Assembly (NCBI GenBank): GCA_032718475.1
Contig: JAUCBJ010008873.1
Coordinates: 1-31,833 of the forward strand
DNA: 31,833 bases
Direction of reading: 5' to 3'
Source of the DNA: Nemertoderma westbladi
Lineage: Eukaryota; Xenacoelomorpha; Nemertodermatida; Nemertodermatidae
In this document: piece by piece, positions 19,442 to 29,608 of the stretch
Position numbering within the stretch: position 1 is the stretch's first letter
Layout of the letters: each line of letters opens with the position of its first letter
Made by a program: the position numbers and the translations under genes
The notes under the pieces: generated by a model
What the model was told of the DNA's origin: nothing
The model's database searches: none
What the model saw: the letters and a program-made list of their open reading frames with translations, nothing else

Positions 19442-19890
19442 TGCATGTCCTTGTCCTTCTCTACAGTGCTATTGACCATGGTCGATGCCTCATTGAAATG
19501 TTGTCCCCTTTTGAGAGAGAAGCACTCTGACATGATTTGAATCAAACAGGTTTGCTTTCATCCTGGAATAACAGATCAATTATTGATTTTTATTTATTTA
19601 TCTTCCATACCTTGAATAAACTCTGGACCCTCAAACCACAGTCTACAATCTAATAATTCCTGGGGTGTCATTCCCCGTCATGGTAGATACATGGTTAGCA
19701 GGATTTATCAAATATCAAGAGCAGAAAACTAAACAGAAAACTCTGAGCGAGATTAATAATAATGTAATATGTATACAAGGTATAAGTTCAGTAGTTGTGA
19801 TTTGTTTATTCCTTACATGATATTTCATTAAGAAATATACATTTCATGCTATATATAATTCCTTCAACCCAATGCGTACCAACACTTGAC
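19442..19890. other. No gene recognised
   Basis: On the minus strand MSECFSLKRGQHFNEASTM (about 19535-19480) looks protein-like, but it runs into the terminal repeat at 19439 and I cannot name a family. Confidence 0.35.
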
Positions 19891-20052
19891 AAGGCGGCAC
19901 ACTTCCACCTTTAACATTTTAAATATTTCAGGACCATGTTCATGTTTATTAAGGCAGCAGTGTGCCTCCTTTAGATAATTATAACTTAATCCCCAGGGCG
20001 GCAGAGTGCCGCCTTTACATATTTTATCGCGACCCTCAGGGCGGCATAACTA
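19891..20052. repeat. Spaced GGCGGCA/TGCCGCC hairpin motifs
   Basis: Three imperfect palindromes of the form AGGCGGCA-nnn-TGCCGCCTTTA occur at 19891-19913, 19951-19973 and 19995-20016, and a half copy follows at 20039-20046. They are separated by AT-rich spacers of about 20-40 bp and are much more GC-rich than their surroundings. Confidence 0.6.
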
Positions 20053-20149
20053 TTAGTGCGGAAAAGTGGAGTTCATATTCGTGTTGGGCAGGAAAATCTG
20101 GTCTAGAAAAGTTAATTTAATATTCTTAAAGGGATTCCTAGTGGTTTGG

Positions 20150-20433
20150 CAGTACTTTTAAATTACATAATTTATGAAATCACATGAAATTTATTTTCAA
20201 TTTAGCCAATAATTATGGTAGACAAACTATTTGGTGTAAAATATTACAACTACTATGCAATTGAGCCTTCACACAGAGAAGACGGACGACCTTTCGATGT
20301 TGCTTCATCAACTCTTTTAATGTTTTGGTTTCCTTTACTGTTTCCAAACCCCCATAAGGGTTGAGCAAACCTATCTGCATGTTGCACCACCATACTACTA
20401 CTAGGATCAGCATGCTGCATTGCAGCTGCATTT
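20150..20433 (-). other. 3' untranslated region of the LINE fragment
   Basis: Downstream of the LINE stop codon on the minus strand. The first 40 bp are duplicated at 8460-8513, supporting its identity as LINE tail. The open minus frames through here (down to 20213) are probably not translated as separate proteins. Confidence 0.5.
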
Positions 20434-20833
20434 TTAAGAATGCTGTGCCGGCTTGTCGACAAAATTGCGCAGCCACAACTCCCTATCACCCATGACATTT
20501 GCTAGATCATCCGCATCTTCAAGGCCAGTGTCCTTTAAGATGCGTCTCGAAAAGTCATGGGCTGTCCACCAGCTTATTCACTCCATGAGGCCGCCAAAGT
20601 ACAAGATTATGCACTGGCTGGTCCTCACGGCGAAAGCAATGTCCTGCAAAACGGAGGCGATTTTCTTCTAGTGTCAAGCTTGGGGGAACCAATGAGACAC
20701 CTCCATTGTTATATAGTGTCTGGTTGGAGATGTGTGCATTGTACTTTACACAATGAACCCGGCGTAGCATTCTTGTGAATGTGCCATCCAGAGATTTGGT
20801 GTCCTCAGCAGTTAAAGCCCATATATCTTATAT
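20434..20833 (-). pseudogene. C-terminal part of a LINE reverse transcriptase (ORF2)
   Basis: Minus-strand reading begins near 20833 with DIWALTAEDTKSLDG, then FTRMLRRVHCVKYNAHISNQ, LRFAGHCFRREDQPVHNLVL and, after a frameshift near 20560, ILKDTGLEDADDLANVMGDR, ELWLRNFV and a stop at 20434. This is the conserved region after the reverse transcriptase domain of non-LTR elements of the CR1/L2/Jockey type (W-L-T, then TR-MLR, RRLRFAGHC-R, then a D-TGL-D motif). The reverse transcriptase and endonuclease domains are missing upstream, as expected of a 5'-truncated insertion. It encodes no functional enzyme. Confidence 0.88.
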
Positions 20834-22920
20834 ATATAAGGTATATGCTAACAGTAGCATATAGGACTGTAATACCAATTAATAGTTTAGTACATGGGCC
20901 CCTCACTCCCTGAGAAGTCGCATTTAGTTTTAACAGTTTTTGTATATGGTAACTTACTAACATACTGACTTGTGCTATTACTGGTAATTGTCTATTACCT
21001 ATGATATATTTTATTATACATGGAAGCAGAAACATAAAGCTAGTTTTCCCCAACGTTCAGATCAGAGACATTCGTCCATACAGAACCAGTTCAAACAGAC
21101 TTCTACCCTAAAAACTCTATCACCAGCTCGGTAACTGGCCGCCCATTTACTCTAAGACCCAACCGGCTACTGTGACATTTATTTATTTTTTAAGCCGCAC
21201 TGGGGAGGCACATAACTACTGTACTAAAAACAACAAAAAACCTCGATAGAGCACAATATTACTAACAAAAAAGGATAACTGAAATTATAATAAGTTGAAA
21301 AAACATAAAAAAAAAAGTAAAAAAAATTACAACAATCCCTGTAAATCTGCAGATAGTGTAAACAGTTTGCACAAATTTGTTTACACTAAGCTTAATTCTA
21401 TCGTGGAGACTTATATTATACTATTTATTATTATATAATATAATATAATATAGAAAATATAATATAATTAAATGTAATAATATAATATATTATATATATT
21501 ATTATATTATATTATTATATAAAATGTGCAATGTGTCAAGCGAGTATCTAATGATACATTAAAGTTCTATAGCAACACACCATCATTCAAGACATCACCA
21601 GCCCCAATGGCTACAGTTAGCTAGAAAGTCACAAAGGGAGACAAAAGTACACATTTCAAAGTAATTGCTAGACAATCATTGACCCATAATAATTGAAATG
21701 TATTACATTCAAACATGCATGCCCGCTATCAACAAGCAGAAACGTGATTGGCGTAACTGTGTGGTGCTGCTTCCCAGTGGTTAGTTACCGACAGACTTCT
21801 CATACTCGTTCTGTCTCCCTTTATGAATTGCTCTCTATATTTCCTGGCTTGGCCTCCTGAGCATGGCTTCCCTTGGCTGTCTTAAGCTGCAAGGCAAGAC
21901 CTACCGATCAGTTGGCTACTGTCAGCTGATCATTGTTTGCATGCAATGTCTTGTTGCTTTTTAGTTTTTTACATACTTTGGTACTAACACACCTACCGGT
22001 GAGGTTTTTTACTTAACGTGCTTTATAAATAAAAATATATAAGTTGTAATCATTGGTTACTCAATCTTATACTTCAAAATACCACTGAGTCCATATAAAC
22101 ATAGAAACCGTGTTGCAGCAGCACATACAGGAATGCCAGAGTTGACTTCTACTGAGTAGAGCAAAACAATTTCCATCTCTGTTCAGAAAAATGTTACCAA
22201 GATGCTGAAGCCCATCTCTGATTAAGATGTTAATATAGGATGAATAAATGGGAATGAGACTCGCCTACAACATCGGGAGCAGACAATTTAATACAATCAG
22301 ATCAAGGAATTTATGATATATTTTTTTATTTTTATCATTAATATTCATAATAATGAAACCAGAAATATACTTTGCCACCTCAACATAATGCAAACTAAGT
22401 TCAGCAGCCAGTATTAAAAAGTAAGCAACGTAATAAAATAATCTGTTCCAAATTTAAAGAATAAAGAAAGCGGCCATCACTCTTTTGTCTGTACTATGAA
22501 AACCATATTCCAATTGGGTTGAAACTAAGATTAAAACATAGTTTTAGCCACAATTGGAAAGAAGAGCATTATTCGCAAGTGAGCATATTGGTGATGCATT
22601 AAATCAATTGATGTTGATTGAAATTAAGATTGACATGAAATTGATAAATCAAATCAAGTATATTTTTCCATGGACATTAACCACCAGCTAGCTGTAATTC
22701 ACCTCGAAACTTTATAAAGATAAACTTTGGAAAATATACTGATGTAAATAAATAAAATGTTCCAGAATTTAGTGCATTATTTATTAAATCAAAGAAATCA
22801 GTGGTGCAAAACATGCAACTTTAAAACTCCCATGCATATCAACCACACTACACATATTTACATACACATACATTTACATACAGATATGGTTGACATAATT
22901 ATCAACCATATTGAACAGGA
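20834..22920. other. Long gene-free stretch
   Basis: No credible ORF in 2.1 kb. It contains a perfect 10-bp hairpin (AGTGTAAACA 21355-21364, TGTTTACACT 21378-21387) and a TATAATA-rich tract at about 21408-21522 that is largely self-complementary. The remainder is unremarkable AT-rich DNA. Confidence 0.6.
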
Positions 22921-22924
22921 TTCA

Positions 22925-23095
22925 CAAATATAAAACCTGGTTTAGGTGTATGTGAAACAGGGTTTCATTCATACAAAACCTGCTGTTTGTAAATATAAAA
23001 CCTGGTTTAGATGTATGTGAAACGGGGTGTTTATTACATAAACTGAGAAGAACACAAAACATATATATATATATGGGGTTTTATTACATAAACTG
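22925..23095. repeat. Short direct repeats, about 65-bp and 47-bp spacing
   Basis: ATATAAAACCTGGTTTAG appears near 22928 and 22993, each followed by TGTATGTGAAAC. A second pair, TTATTACATAAACTGA, is near 23031 and 23079. A (TA)n run separates the last two. Confidence 0.65.
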
Positions 23096-23782
23096 ACAAT
23101 TTGAGTATTTATGACTACATATCTTGATCTCTCAGGATTCCCCAATCATCCTGTTCCAGTATATATGTATGTATATATATATATATCTCCTCCAGTCCAT
23201 GGAGCGCTTGTTTCGGGCAAAGATATCAGTATAGAACTTATATAAAAAACAATGATATAAAACTAGGCTCGATCTATAGTTCAGCCAGAGCTCTCACAAA
23301 CGTCTTTTTCGAAGACCCTATAGCAGTTATTTTCCTTATCATTGTTGTTGAAGGCTGAAATCATGGATTCAGCTACCCCGAATGCCAAATAAATAAATCC
23401 ACGAAATGGCAGATTTAGGTGGTGTGACATCTGGGCCAGTGATGCCTACATCACCCTTCCAGGCTACATAGTAGCTTTCTTGGACACCTTAGTCAGCAAA
23501 ATATCACCAATCTTGAATTTGGAATGTTAATCAGGGTGCTCACTCGGATCAGATAATATCTCAGTCGAAAAGGAATAAGATTGGTAGTAACACAGACAGT
23601 CATAATTTCATTTTATTTTTTCCCAAAGTTGAGGCATGGTTTTTTAGCGCTCTTATTACTGGAGATAGCAAGGATAGCAGCATCATTAAGAGTAGGAACA
23701 GGAACGTTGGCAGATGCCTTTGTCTTAGCAATAGATTGGGTAAGTGTAGGACTAGATAACACTCTCAGATGCTTCCGAATCA
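23096..23782 (-). other. Low-confidence continuation of the zinc-ribbon gene
   Basis: Reading the minus strand past the stop at 23783 in a neighbouring frame gives SADDSEASESVI and then a serine/alanine/lysine-rich stretch ending near 23625. Around 23400-23480 another frame gives SYYVAWKGDVGITGPDV. These may be further exons or relics of the same gene; I see no clear splice sites. Confidence 0.25.
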
Positions 23783-24316
23783 TCAGCAGATAGATGAGTT
23801 GCTTTCTTTATCCTTCACAGTGTCTCCAAAACGACGTATATGACCCAGCTTATTATGGCGGCATTGGGAGAACTTAACATGGAACATGGCTGTCATTTTT
23901 TGGAGCCTTGGATGTTTGAATTTAAATTCAGAGTAGTCATTACAAACATAATCCACAATAACCTTAACGTCACTGATAGAACGAGATTGGAAGTCATCCA
24001 GGAATGTCCTCACACATTTGTTAAACACTGAACTCCCAACTGGAACTATATAGTCATGTGAGGAGGGATTTTGAATATAATACGGCTCATCTTTAAATTT
24101 AATGGAAATATTATCCATATGAACACTTTTCGCTTTGGGTTTAATGAAACTTTCAAGTTCTTGGTCAACAGGATTCTCACAGACAGGATAAAGCTTCCAA
24201 TTACTTTTAATAGTTACCCCACAGGATTTTTTAGCTACCTTGGTTGAACAAACAGGACATGCTTTAAATGAAACATGAAGAAGTTCCCCACAGTTCTGAC
24301 AAGATGCTCCTTCCAT
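23783..24316 (-). CDS. Zinc-ribbon protein, unknown function
   Basis: An uninterrupted 177-codon frame from ATG 24316. Residues 1-35 hold CQNCGELL and a second C-x2-C (CPVC), forming a treble-cleft or zinc-ribbon-like pair (residues about 7-22), followed by a third C and KLYPVCENP. The middle (about 60-130) is mixed-charge with no membrane segment; the end has HVKFSQCRHNKLGHIRRFGD. Composition and codon use look coding, but I recognise no named family. The frame ends at a TGA just where an acidic serine-rich continuation is readable in another frame, so it may be the 5' exon of a longer gene or a recently broken one. No element termini are visible around it. Confidence 0.5.
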   Translation of the reverse strand: MEGASCQNCGELLHVSFKACPVCSTKVAKKSCGVTIKSNWKLYPVCENPVDQELESFIKPKAKSVHMDNISIKFKDEPYYIQNPSSHDYIVPVGSSVFNKCVRTFLDDFQSRSISDVKVIVDYVCNDYSEFKFKHPRLQKMTAMFHVKFSQCRHNKLGHIRRFGDTVKDKESNSSIC

Positions 24317-24521
24317 TACTGTTATATGATATAAAGTTAATGTAAATCAATTTAGGTAGAATGACAGAATGTTAATTTTGCATATATAATGGAAAGACAA
24401 ACTGAACAAACTAAAATACATAAAAATTTATACTGGTAATGTGACTATCTATCTATTGGTGTATGATGCATGTCTGCAGTGCTCTATGTAGCCATACCAC
24501 CTAGTAGGATATGATATAATT

Positions 24522-25049
24522 ATGTGTGTATTTCATATCTTTCACAACAATAACTACCATTGTAGTATATTGGGAAAGTTAGTTAAAGATATACTCCTTG
24601 ATCAAAGCTTTTCCAATGAAATCTCAGTCCCAAAAACAGAAATGCCTCTTCTATCTCGAAATACTCATCCAATAATAACTGATAATAATGATTCAACATA
24701 CGAGCGACTCTGTTACAAATTTAGGTCATATCCTCAAGCTCTACCAACTCTAAGTCAAATATCTATAACCAATATATTAATTAACTTTGTGTCAACTGCT
24801 TAGAATAAAATTAAAAGCAACCAGAAGATAACTAATTTTCCCAATGGTCGAGTTGAAGAGCTTCATCCTTACTCCAACTCTGGCATGAATGACTTTGGAC
24901 ATTGGTTCATTTGTGATGACCACACTACTCTACTACTAGATCTGGTCCCATTTCTTCACAAGTTCTTCTCCAACCCAGTAAAGATTAAAGTCAAGGCTAG
25001 CCATGAAAGTGTCCTAGTCAATGCTGCTAAAGCCGAGCAGGGAGTGTAA
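24522..25049 (+). pseudogene. Unidentified ORF with a single internal stop
   Basis: The frame from ATG 24522 reads ILLDQSFSNEISVPKTEM, HPIITDNNDSTYERLCYKF and ILINFVSTA, meets TAG at 24801-24803, and continues in the same frame for 81 codons: RVEELHPYSNSGMNDFGHWF, ICDDHTTLLLDLVPFLHKFF, then AAKAEQGV and TAA at 25047-25049. Continuity of good coding composition across one TAG suggests a recent nonsense change. The first 15 or so residues (low complexity) may be intron, with an acceptor TTGTAG ending near 24567. I do not recognise the family. Confidence 0.45.
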
Positions 25050-25194
25050 TGGGAAAAATTAAATACAATTAAGTAAAACAATTAACATAACAATAAAACA
25101 ATTAATTAAACATTTCTAAATCTTTTGGAAACATAATTAATAGTTATTCCAGAACTTATTAAATATTACACAGAAAAACAGCAAACTGATGGTA

Positions 25195-25310
25195 CGAACT
25201 AAAATACTGAACCAGCTGAAACCACCTGATACCAGATGAAACCACCTGAAACCAGCAGTAAACCACCTGAAACCAACAGTAAACCACCTGAAACCAGCTG
25301 TGAAAAGCAA
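25195..25310. repeat. Minisatellite with ACCACCTGAAACC unit
   Basis: About four to five degenerate copies of a roughly 21-bp unit (ACCACCTGAAACCAGCAGTA and variants) in tandem. Confidence 0.75.
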
Positions 25311-25344
25311 TAATATTAGTTTCTAGGGGAACTCGGCTGGGAAC

Positions 25345-26020
25345 CAGGGGTGTTACCTTAGATCCTAGACACGAACTTAGATCCTGGGCTCTATCTAGTT
25401 GTGAGACTTTGGATCTTAGACACGGCCTTAGATGCTTGGAGAGATATTACTGATTCGACCTTAGATCCTAGATGCGAAATTAGATCCTTACGATTGTCTC
25501 ATTTCCTTGCTTAGATCCGAACTTAGATCCTACAAGCGAACTTAGAACCCTGGGAATATAGATACGAACTTATATCTTGAGACCTGAGATACTGCAATTC
25601 TTGGCAGTTCAGCAGTTTGGTTATATTACAACAATTACGGTAGGCCTAGTACAGCAGTATAGTTCAGCAGTAGTGGCATTAACCAGTCTTAGCATCTGTC
25701 TGTACTGTCTATAGCATCTCTGGAATACAGGAATAGCATCTGTCTGTATGTTCTGTTCATACCCTGCATTCGTACGCATACTATATCAGTACATTACATA
25801 CAGATCAGTCTGCCAGTACCGCACACTGTCTGACTGTACATACTTTAGGATTCATACTGTAAAAATAATTAACCATATTACAGGGTAGGGTAGGCTTACA
25901 GTATTTAATTTTTTTTTTAATTTAAATTTTTAGTTTCTAAGTTCGTATGCTACAATCAAGGTCGCACCTGTAGATTGCACCCAGGATCTAAATTCGCATT
26001 TAGGCACTCATTCGCACTTA
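25345..26020. repeat. Decayed repeat rich in ACTTAGATCCTA motif
   Basis: CTTAGATCCTAGA, CGAACTTAGATCCT and variants recur about ten times in 25355-25575 with irregular spacing. Reverse-strand-like forms (GGATCTAAATTCGCATT) reappear at about 25930-26020. In between are ordinary AT-rich sequence and CATCTGTCTGTA repeats (about 25695 and 25738). It looks like an old degenerate satellite. Confidence 0.5.
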
Positions 26021-26105
26021 GATGTAGTATGGGGTCTAACACTTCTTCTAGTAACTCAGCCGCTAGGGACACCGTTGTTAGCTTGGATTTAACCCTATCC
26101 ATACC

Positions 26106-26123
26106 GGGGGGGGGGGGGGGGGG
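26106..26123 (+). repeat. 18-nt poly-G tract
   Basis: Pure G run followed by T and GGGGG. The proline-rich ORF on the other strand is an artefact of it. Confidence 0.95.
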
Positions 26124-26639
26124 TGGGGGTCTTTTGGAGATGTACTTTATTTGATTGCTTGGTTCAAAGCCAAACCACATTTATTGCAAGTAAAATTCCG
26201 TTACTTTTCCTAAAATTTATTATTATATATATTTCAATACACCCTGGGCAGGGTAAATAGGCGGTAAAATGAATTATTAAAAAAAAAAACACAGTAAAAG
26301 GTCGTTCACTTGTAAAATAAATATTAAGTTAGATAAAGTTAACTGGAAGATGACTATGAAGCAGCCAGTTGTGACAGTGGTGGGCACATCGCACAGACGA
26401 GCAGGTGGTAACGGTCATCGCAGGGCTCGCCGCAGTATTTACAGCAGCAGGTGGATGTGAGTTCGTGGAACGGTGTAGCGGTTGAGCAGACACGGAAGTG
26501 AAACGCGTGGGCGGTTGCCCTCGTAACAACATGTCGATTACGTTGTCCGGCGCGTTTCCAGATTTCGGATTGGAAACCTGGACCACGCTGATAACCTTCA
26601 TCGTGGAAGTTTAGGTTAGCTCACGTTCACAGTGGTAAC

Positions 26640-28315
26640 TGCAGTAATTCGAAACCATATTGGTGTCGAATATATTGGGGCTGGAGGTGAGTATGGTCTC
26701 AATGAATGATTTTTCTTGAGTTAAATGTAGCACTAGAGTGGAAGAGAAGAGTGGAACTCTTATTTAGAGAGACCATTGGCCATCCCATATTTGCGGCCAC
26801 TATGGGCCGCAACCGGTTCGCATTTCTGTTATCAAAGATTTGTTTTGATGGTAGAGAAACGCTTGAGGAGCATTATCAAACTGATCGCTTTGCTGCTATG
26901 CGGGATGTCTTCGAGATGTTTTTCAAGAACTGTGGGGAAGTAATGATCCCAGACGAGTATCTTTCTCTAGATGAATCTCTTATACCAACAAGATGTCGGA
27001 TTTCGATAAAGCAATACAACCCCAAAAAACTTGCTAAATATGGCATATTATACAGGAGCATAAACGCAGTATCTTATCCCTTCACATTTGTGACAGCAGC
27101 CTATGCAGGTAAGTTTAATTATTTTATTGTTATATAGTTTATATTTATATAGGCCAATAGGCCTATATAAATATAATTAAACTTATTGTTATATTTTATT
27201 GTTTTATAGTATTATTTTGAAGAGTTAGCTAGAGTGGCTTATACAGTAGTACCTAGCATTCAGTAGCACCAAAAAATAGTTTTCACCAAATTTGCTAAAA
27301 AGAGATCATATTTCTGGTACTGTATCATATCCGAACCAGAATTCTACTATATATATAATATATATATATATATATAATTGTAATATTTATAATTTAGGTA
27401 AACCTCCAACTGGTCAAGGTCCATTCTACCAACCAACAGTCATGCAGACTGTTCAGCGGCTTGTCACTGATCTAGGTAGCTTTGTAAATCTACAGGGTCG
27501 TAATATTACCACAGATCGATATTATACATCGATATTGTTAGCAGAGTGGCTCCTAGTTCGGAAAATGACAAAAATACAGGTGAACCGCATTGGAATTCCA
27601 AACGAGTTAAGAAAAACTAAGGGTCGGGAAGAGCTATCCTACAAAGTTTTATGGGAGAAGGACAATGGCATCATAATGATTCACTCATGTTGTGAAAACG
27701 AAAAGCAAAGGGCTTAAAAATGTCCTTGTCTTATCAACTTGTCGCCCACTTGTTGCTGTTTCTCGAGATCAGAAGACACTGAAACCAGCCGCCTATAAAC
27801 TATACAATTATACAAAAGGCGACACTGACATCATCGATCAGCGTATGGGCTATTACTCAACGCGTACAAAGACTTGTCGATGAACTTGATGCACATTATC
27901 TTACATCTTAGACACGGCACGTGTCAATTCACAAACTGTAGTTTCTTTCAATTTGGGTTCAGATCCTCGATCTCTAGACTCTTTCGAGTATGGTTGGAAT
28001 CTCGCCAGGCAGCTAGTTCTTCCATTAATTGAACAGCAAAATACAATTGGACTTTCAAAGTCGACCATTGCTAAAATGGAGATAATTCTCGGACACTTGT
28101 TAAAAGTCGGCAATTCGCTGTTAGTGGCCTGCAAACTACCACCATTAGGCGGCAAACGCAAGTGTGCCGTGTGCATAAAAGAGCTGACCCCTGGTGAAGG
28201 TCATAAGGGAAACAAGGACATGATTAACCAAGTGAAGTCGCAGTGCCAGAGTTGCGGGAGACCTAGCTGCTAAAAACACATTATTCAAAAATGCACCATT
28301 TGTTCGGAAATATAA
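26640..28315 (+). pseudogene. piggyBac transposase relic, PGBD4-like
   Basis: A first readable piece, IGVEYIGAGGEYGLNE (about 26658-26708), is followed by a frameshift to the main frame: HPIFAATMGRNRFAFLL, YLSLDESLIPTR (first catalytic Asp) and AKYGILYRSINAVSYPF. An intron-like insert follows at 27109-27397. The second part gives GRNITTDRYYTSILLAEWLL (second Asp), and after a frameshift near 27690, KNVLVLSTCRPLVAVSRD and TKGDTDIIDQRMGYYSTR (third Asp). A further stop near 27880 precedes RVNSQTVVSFN and the C-terminal cysteine-rich zinc domain (CAVC, CQSCGRPSC, then TAA at 28272, then KCTIC to 28315). The three aspartates of the piggyBac catalytic site are all retained. The N-terminus is incomplete, and several frameshifts and stops make it inactive. 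No TTAA-flanked ends were found. Confidence 0.93.
27109..27397 (+). other. Intron-like insert in the piggyBac relic, flanked by AGGTAA
   Basis: The coding sequence is interrupted after GCAG by GTAAGT (27109) and resumes after TTTAG (27397); joining at these canonical sites keeps the frame (A-G-K-P, phase 1). The hexamer AGGTAA stands at both edges (27107-27112 and 27396-27401). Inside is a 17-bp perfect palindrome (27139-27155 with 27160-27176, loop AATA) and a (TA)n tract near the acceptor. It is either a genuine intron or an insertion that created its own splice sites by duplicating AGGTAA. Confidence 0.7.
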
Positions 28316-28587
28316 ATAATTATTGATGATTGAATTGATAATTTAAACGTAGTTAAAGTAAATAGAAAGTATAAAGTAAATATATATATAAAAGATATTA
28401 TATTATATATGTATATATTATTATTATTATAAGTTTAAATTAAGTAAAGAAAGTTAGGGAATATGACTGTAGGGTGTGAGATCAAGTTGTTTTAGTATAA
28501 TAATATTTTAAGAATTCAAAAAGTGACAACTTATATGATCAATCACTAAAAATTTATTTTTATATTATTAGCTTCCGATAGCTCTCG
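28316..28587. other. AT-rich spacer, no feature recognised
   Basis: Mostly A/T with a TATATTATA tract around 28380-28440. Confidence 0.6.
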
Positions 28588-28822
28588 AAAACCCATTGGT
28601 TGTAAAGTTTCCAACCGGCACTGCCATTCTCCCTCTTTAATTCTGAGTTTTTGTCGGTTCAGTTTTTTGTTTGCTGAGATCGGTAGACAATCAAATGGTG
28701 TAATTCTGAAGTGTGCATTGTAAGAATGACCTGAGGTAGTAAAATGTCTGTCAATGGCAGTCGATGGTTTGTCATTAATTATCTTTGTCTTGTAGTTGGC
28801 TATCCGAGGCTTTAAGTCCTCT
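28588..28822 (-). pseudogene. Inverted copy of the Penelope-type GIY-YIG tail
   Basis: The minus strand repeats the coding segment described for 28998-29288, from IANYKTKIINDKPSTAID to about LETLQPMG, where the palindrome ends and the frame runs into unrelated sequence. It is a second, truncated copy of the same tail, opposed head to head with the other. Confidence 0.65.
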
Positions 28823-29230
28823 GTTGAACCGATACCAATACCGATACAGATACCGATACCGATTTGTATCGGTTCAACATAGGACTTAAAGCCTAGGCTT
28901 TAGGTCCTCTGTTGAACCGATACAAATCGGTATCGGTATCGTTATCGGTATCAGTATCGGTATCGGTATCAGTATCGGTATCGGTATCGGTTCAACAGAG
29001 GACTTAAAGCCTCGGATAGCCAACTACAAGACAAAGATAATTAATGACAAACCATCGACTGCCATCGACAGACATTTTACTACCTCAGGTCATTCTTACA
29101 ATGTACACTTCAGAATTACACCATTTGATTGTCTACCGATCTCAGCAATCAAAAAACTGAACCGACAAAAACTCAGAATTAAAGAGGGAGAATGGCAGTG
29201 CCGGTTGGAAACTTTACAACCAATGGGTTT
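28588..29230. repeat. 0.64-kb near-perfect palindrome with a GGTATC-rich centre
   Basis: Left arm 28588 to about 28822 is the reverse complement of about 28998-29230 with few differences (for example AAACCCATTGG against CCAATGGGTTT at the rims). The centre holds two smaller palindromes built on the hexamer CGGTAT/ATACCG (28827-28885 and 28913-28992), each bordered by TGAACCGATAC / GTATCGGTTCA and by TTTAAGTCC / GGACTTAAA. Both arms carry the same coding segment in opposite orientation. Confidence 0.93.
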
Positions 29231-29288
29231 GAATGTTCTCAACGAGGCGGTGATCAATAACTTTGGACTTGATGTTTTCAATCCTTAA
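28998..29288 (+). pseudogene. C-terminal tail of a Penelope-like GIY-YIG endonuclease
   Basis: An open frame of 96 codons from GAG 28998 to TAA 29286-29288. It reads IANYKTKIINDKPSTAID, RHFTTSGHSYN, then RQKLRIKEGEWQCRLETLQP and MGLN. The HF-x3-GH motif followed by R-x6-E-x3-...LETLQPxGLN is the conserved end of the GIY-YIG endonuclease fused to Penelope-like reverse transcriptases, where the second block is usually E-x3-W-I-x2-L-x-T-x3-G-L-N. The GIY and YIG strands and the reverse transcriptase are not in the window, so this is only the 3' end of an element. The GGTATC repeat lies upstream in place of the domain's first part. Confidence 0.7.
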
Positions 29289-29436
29289 GAATTATAAAGA
29301 TTAAAGATTCACAGATTTAACAAACTCATTAGTTGCTAGGGTAGTATTATTAATTGTAGTGCAATAATTCTAGAATATCGTTTATTATTATTATTATATA
29401 TTTATGTGTATATATATGTATATATTATTATATATG

Positions 29437-29608
29437 TAAAATAGTGGATCATATAAAGTAAAATAGATGATCATATAAAGTAAAATAGTGGATCATATAG
29501 GGTAAAATAGTTGATCCTATAAAGTAAAATAGTGGATCATATAAAGTAAAATAGTGGATCATATAAAGTAAAATCGTGGGTCATATAAAGTAAAATAGTG
29601 GATCATCA
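29437..29608. repeat. 22-bp minisatellite, about 8 copies
   Basis: Tandem units of GTAAAATAGTGGATCATATA plus a linking AA, mostly differing by one or two bases, starting about 29437. The internal GGATCAT / TGATCAT core is weakly palindromic. Confidence 0.93.

Noticed and set aside
23765-23795. Another CTGATGA on the minus strand as a hammerhead
   Set aside because: No complementary stem I, no GAA at the right distance and no cleavage triplet; it fits an acidic serine-rich coding stretch instead.
26329-26601. A 90-codon minus-strand ORF before the piggyBac relic
   Set aside because: Low-complexity, no known motif, and overlapping the likely 5' part of the transposase on the other strand.
29437-29608. 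CRISPR array
   Set aside because: The units are contiguous 22-bp repeats without unique spacers, in a eukaryotic setting; it is a minisatellite.
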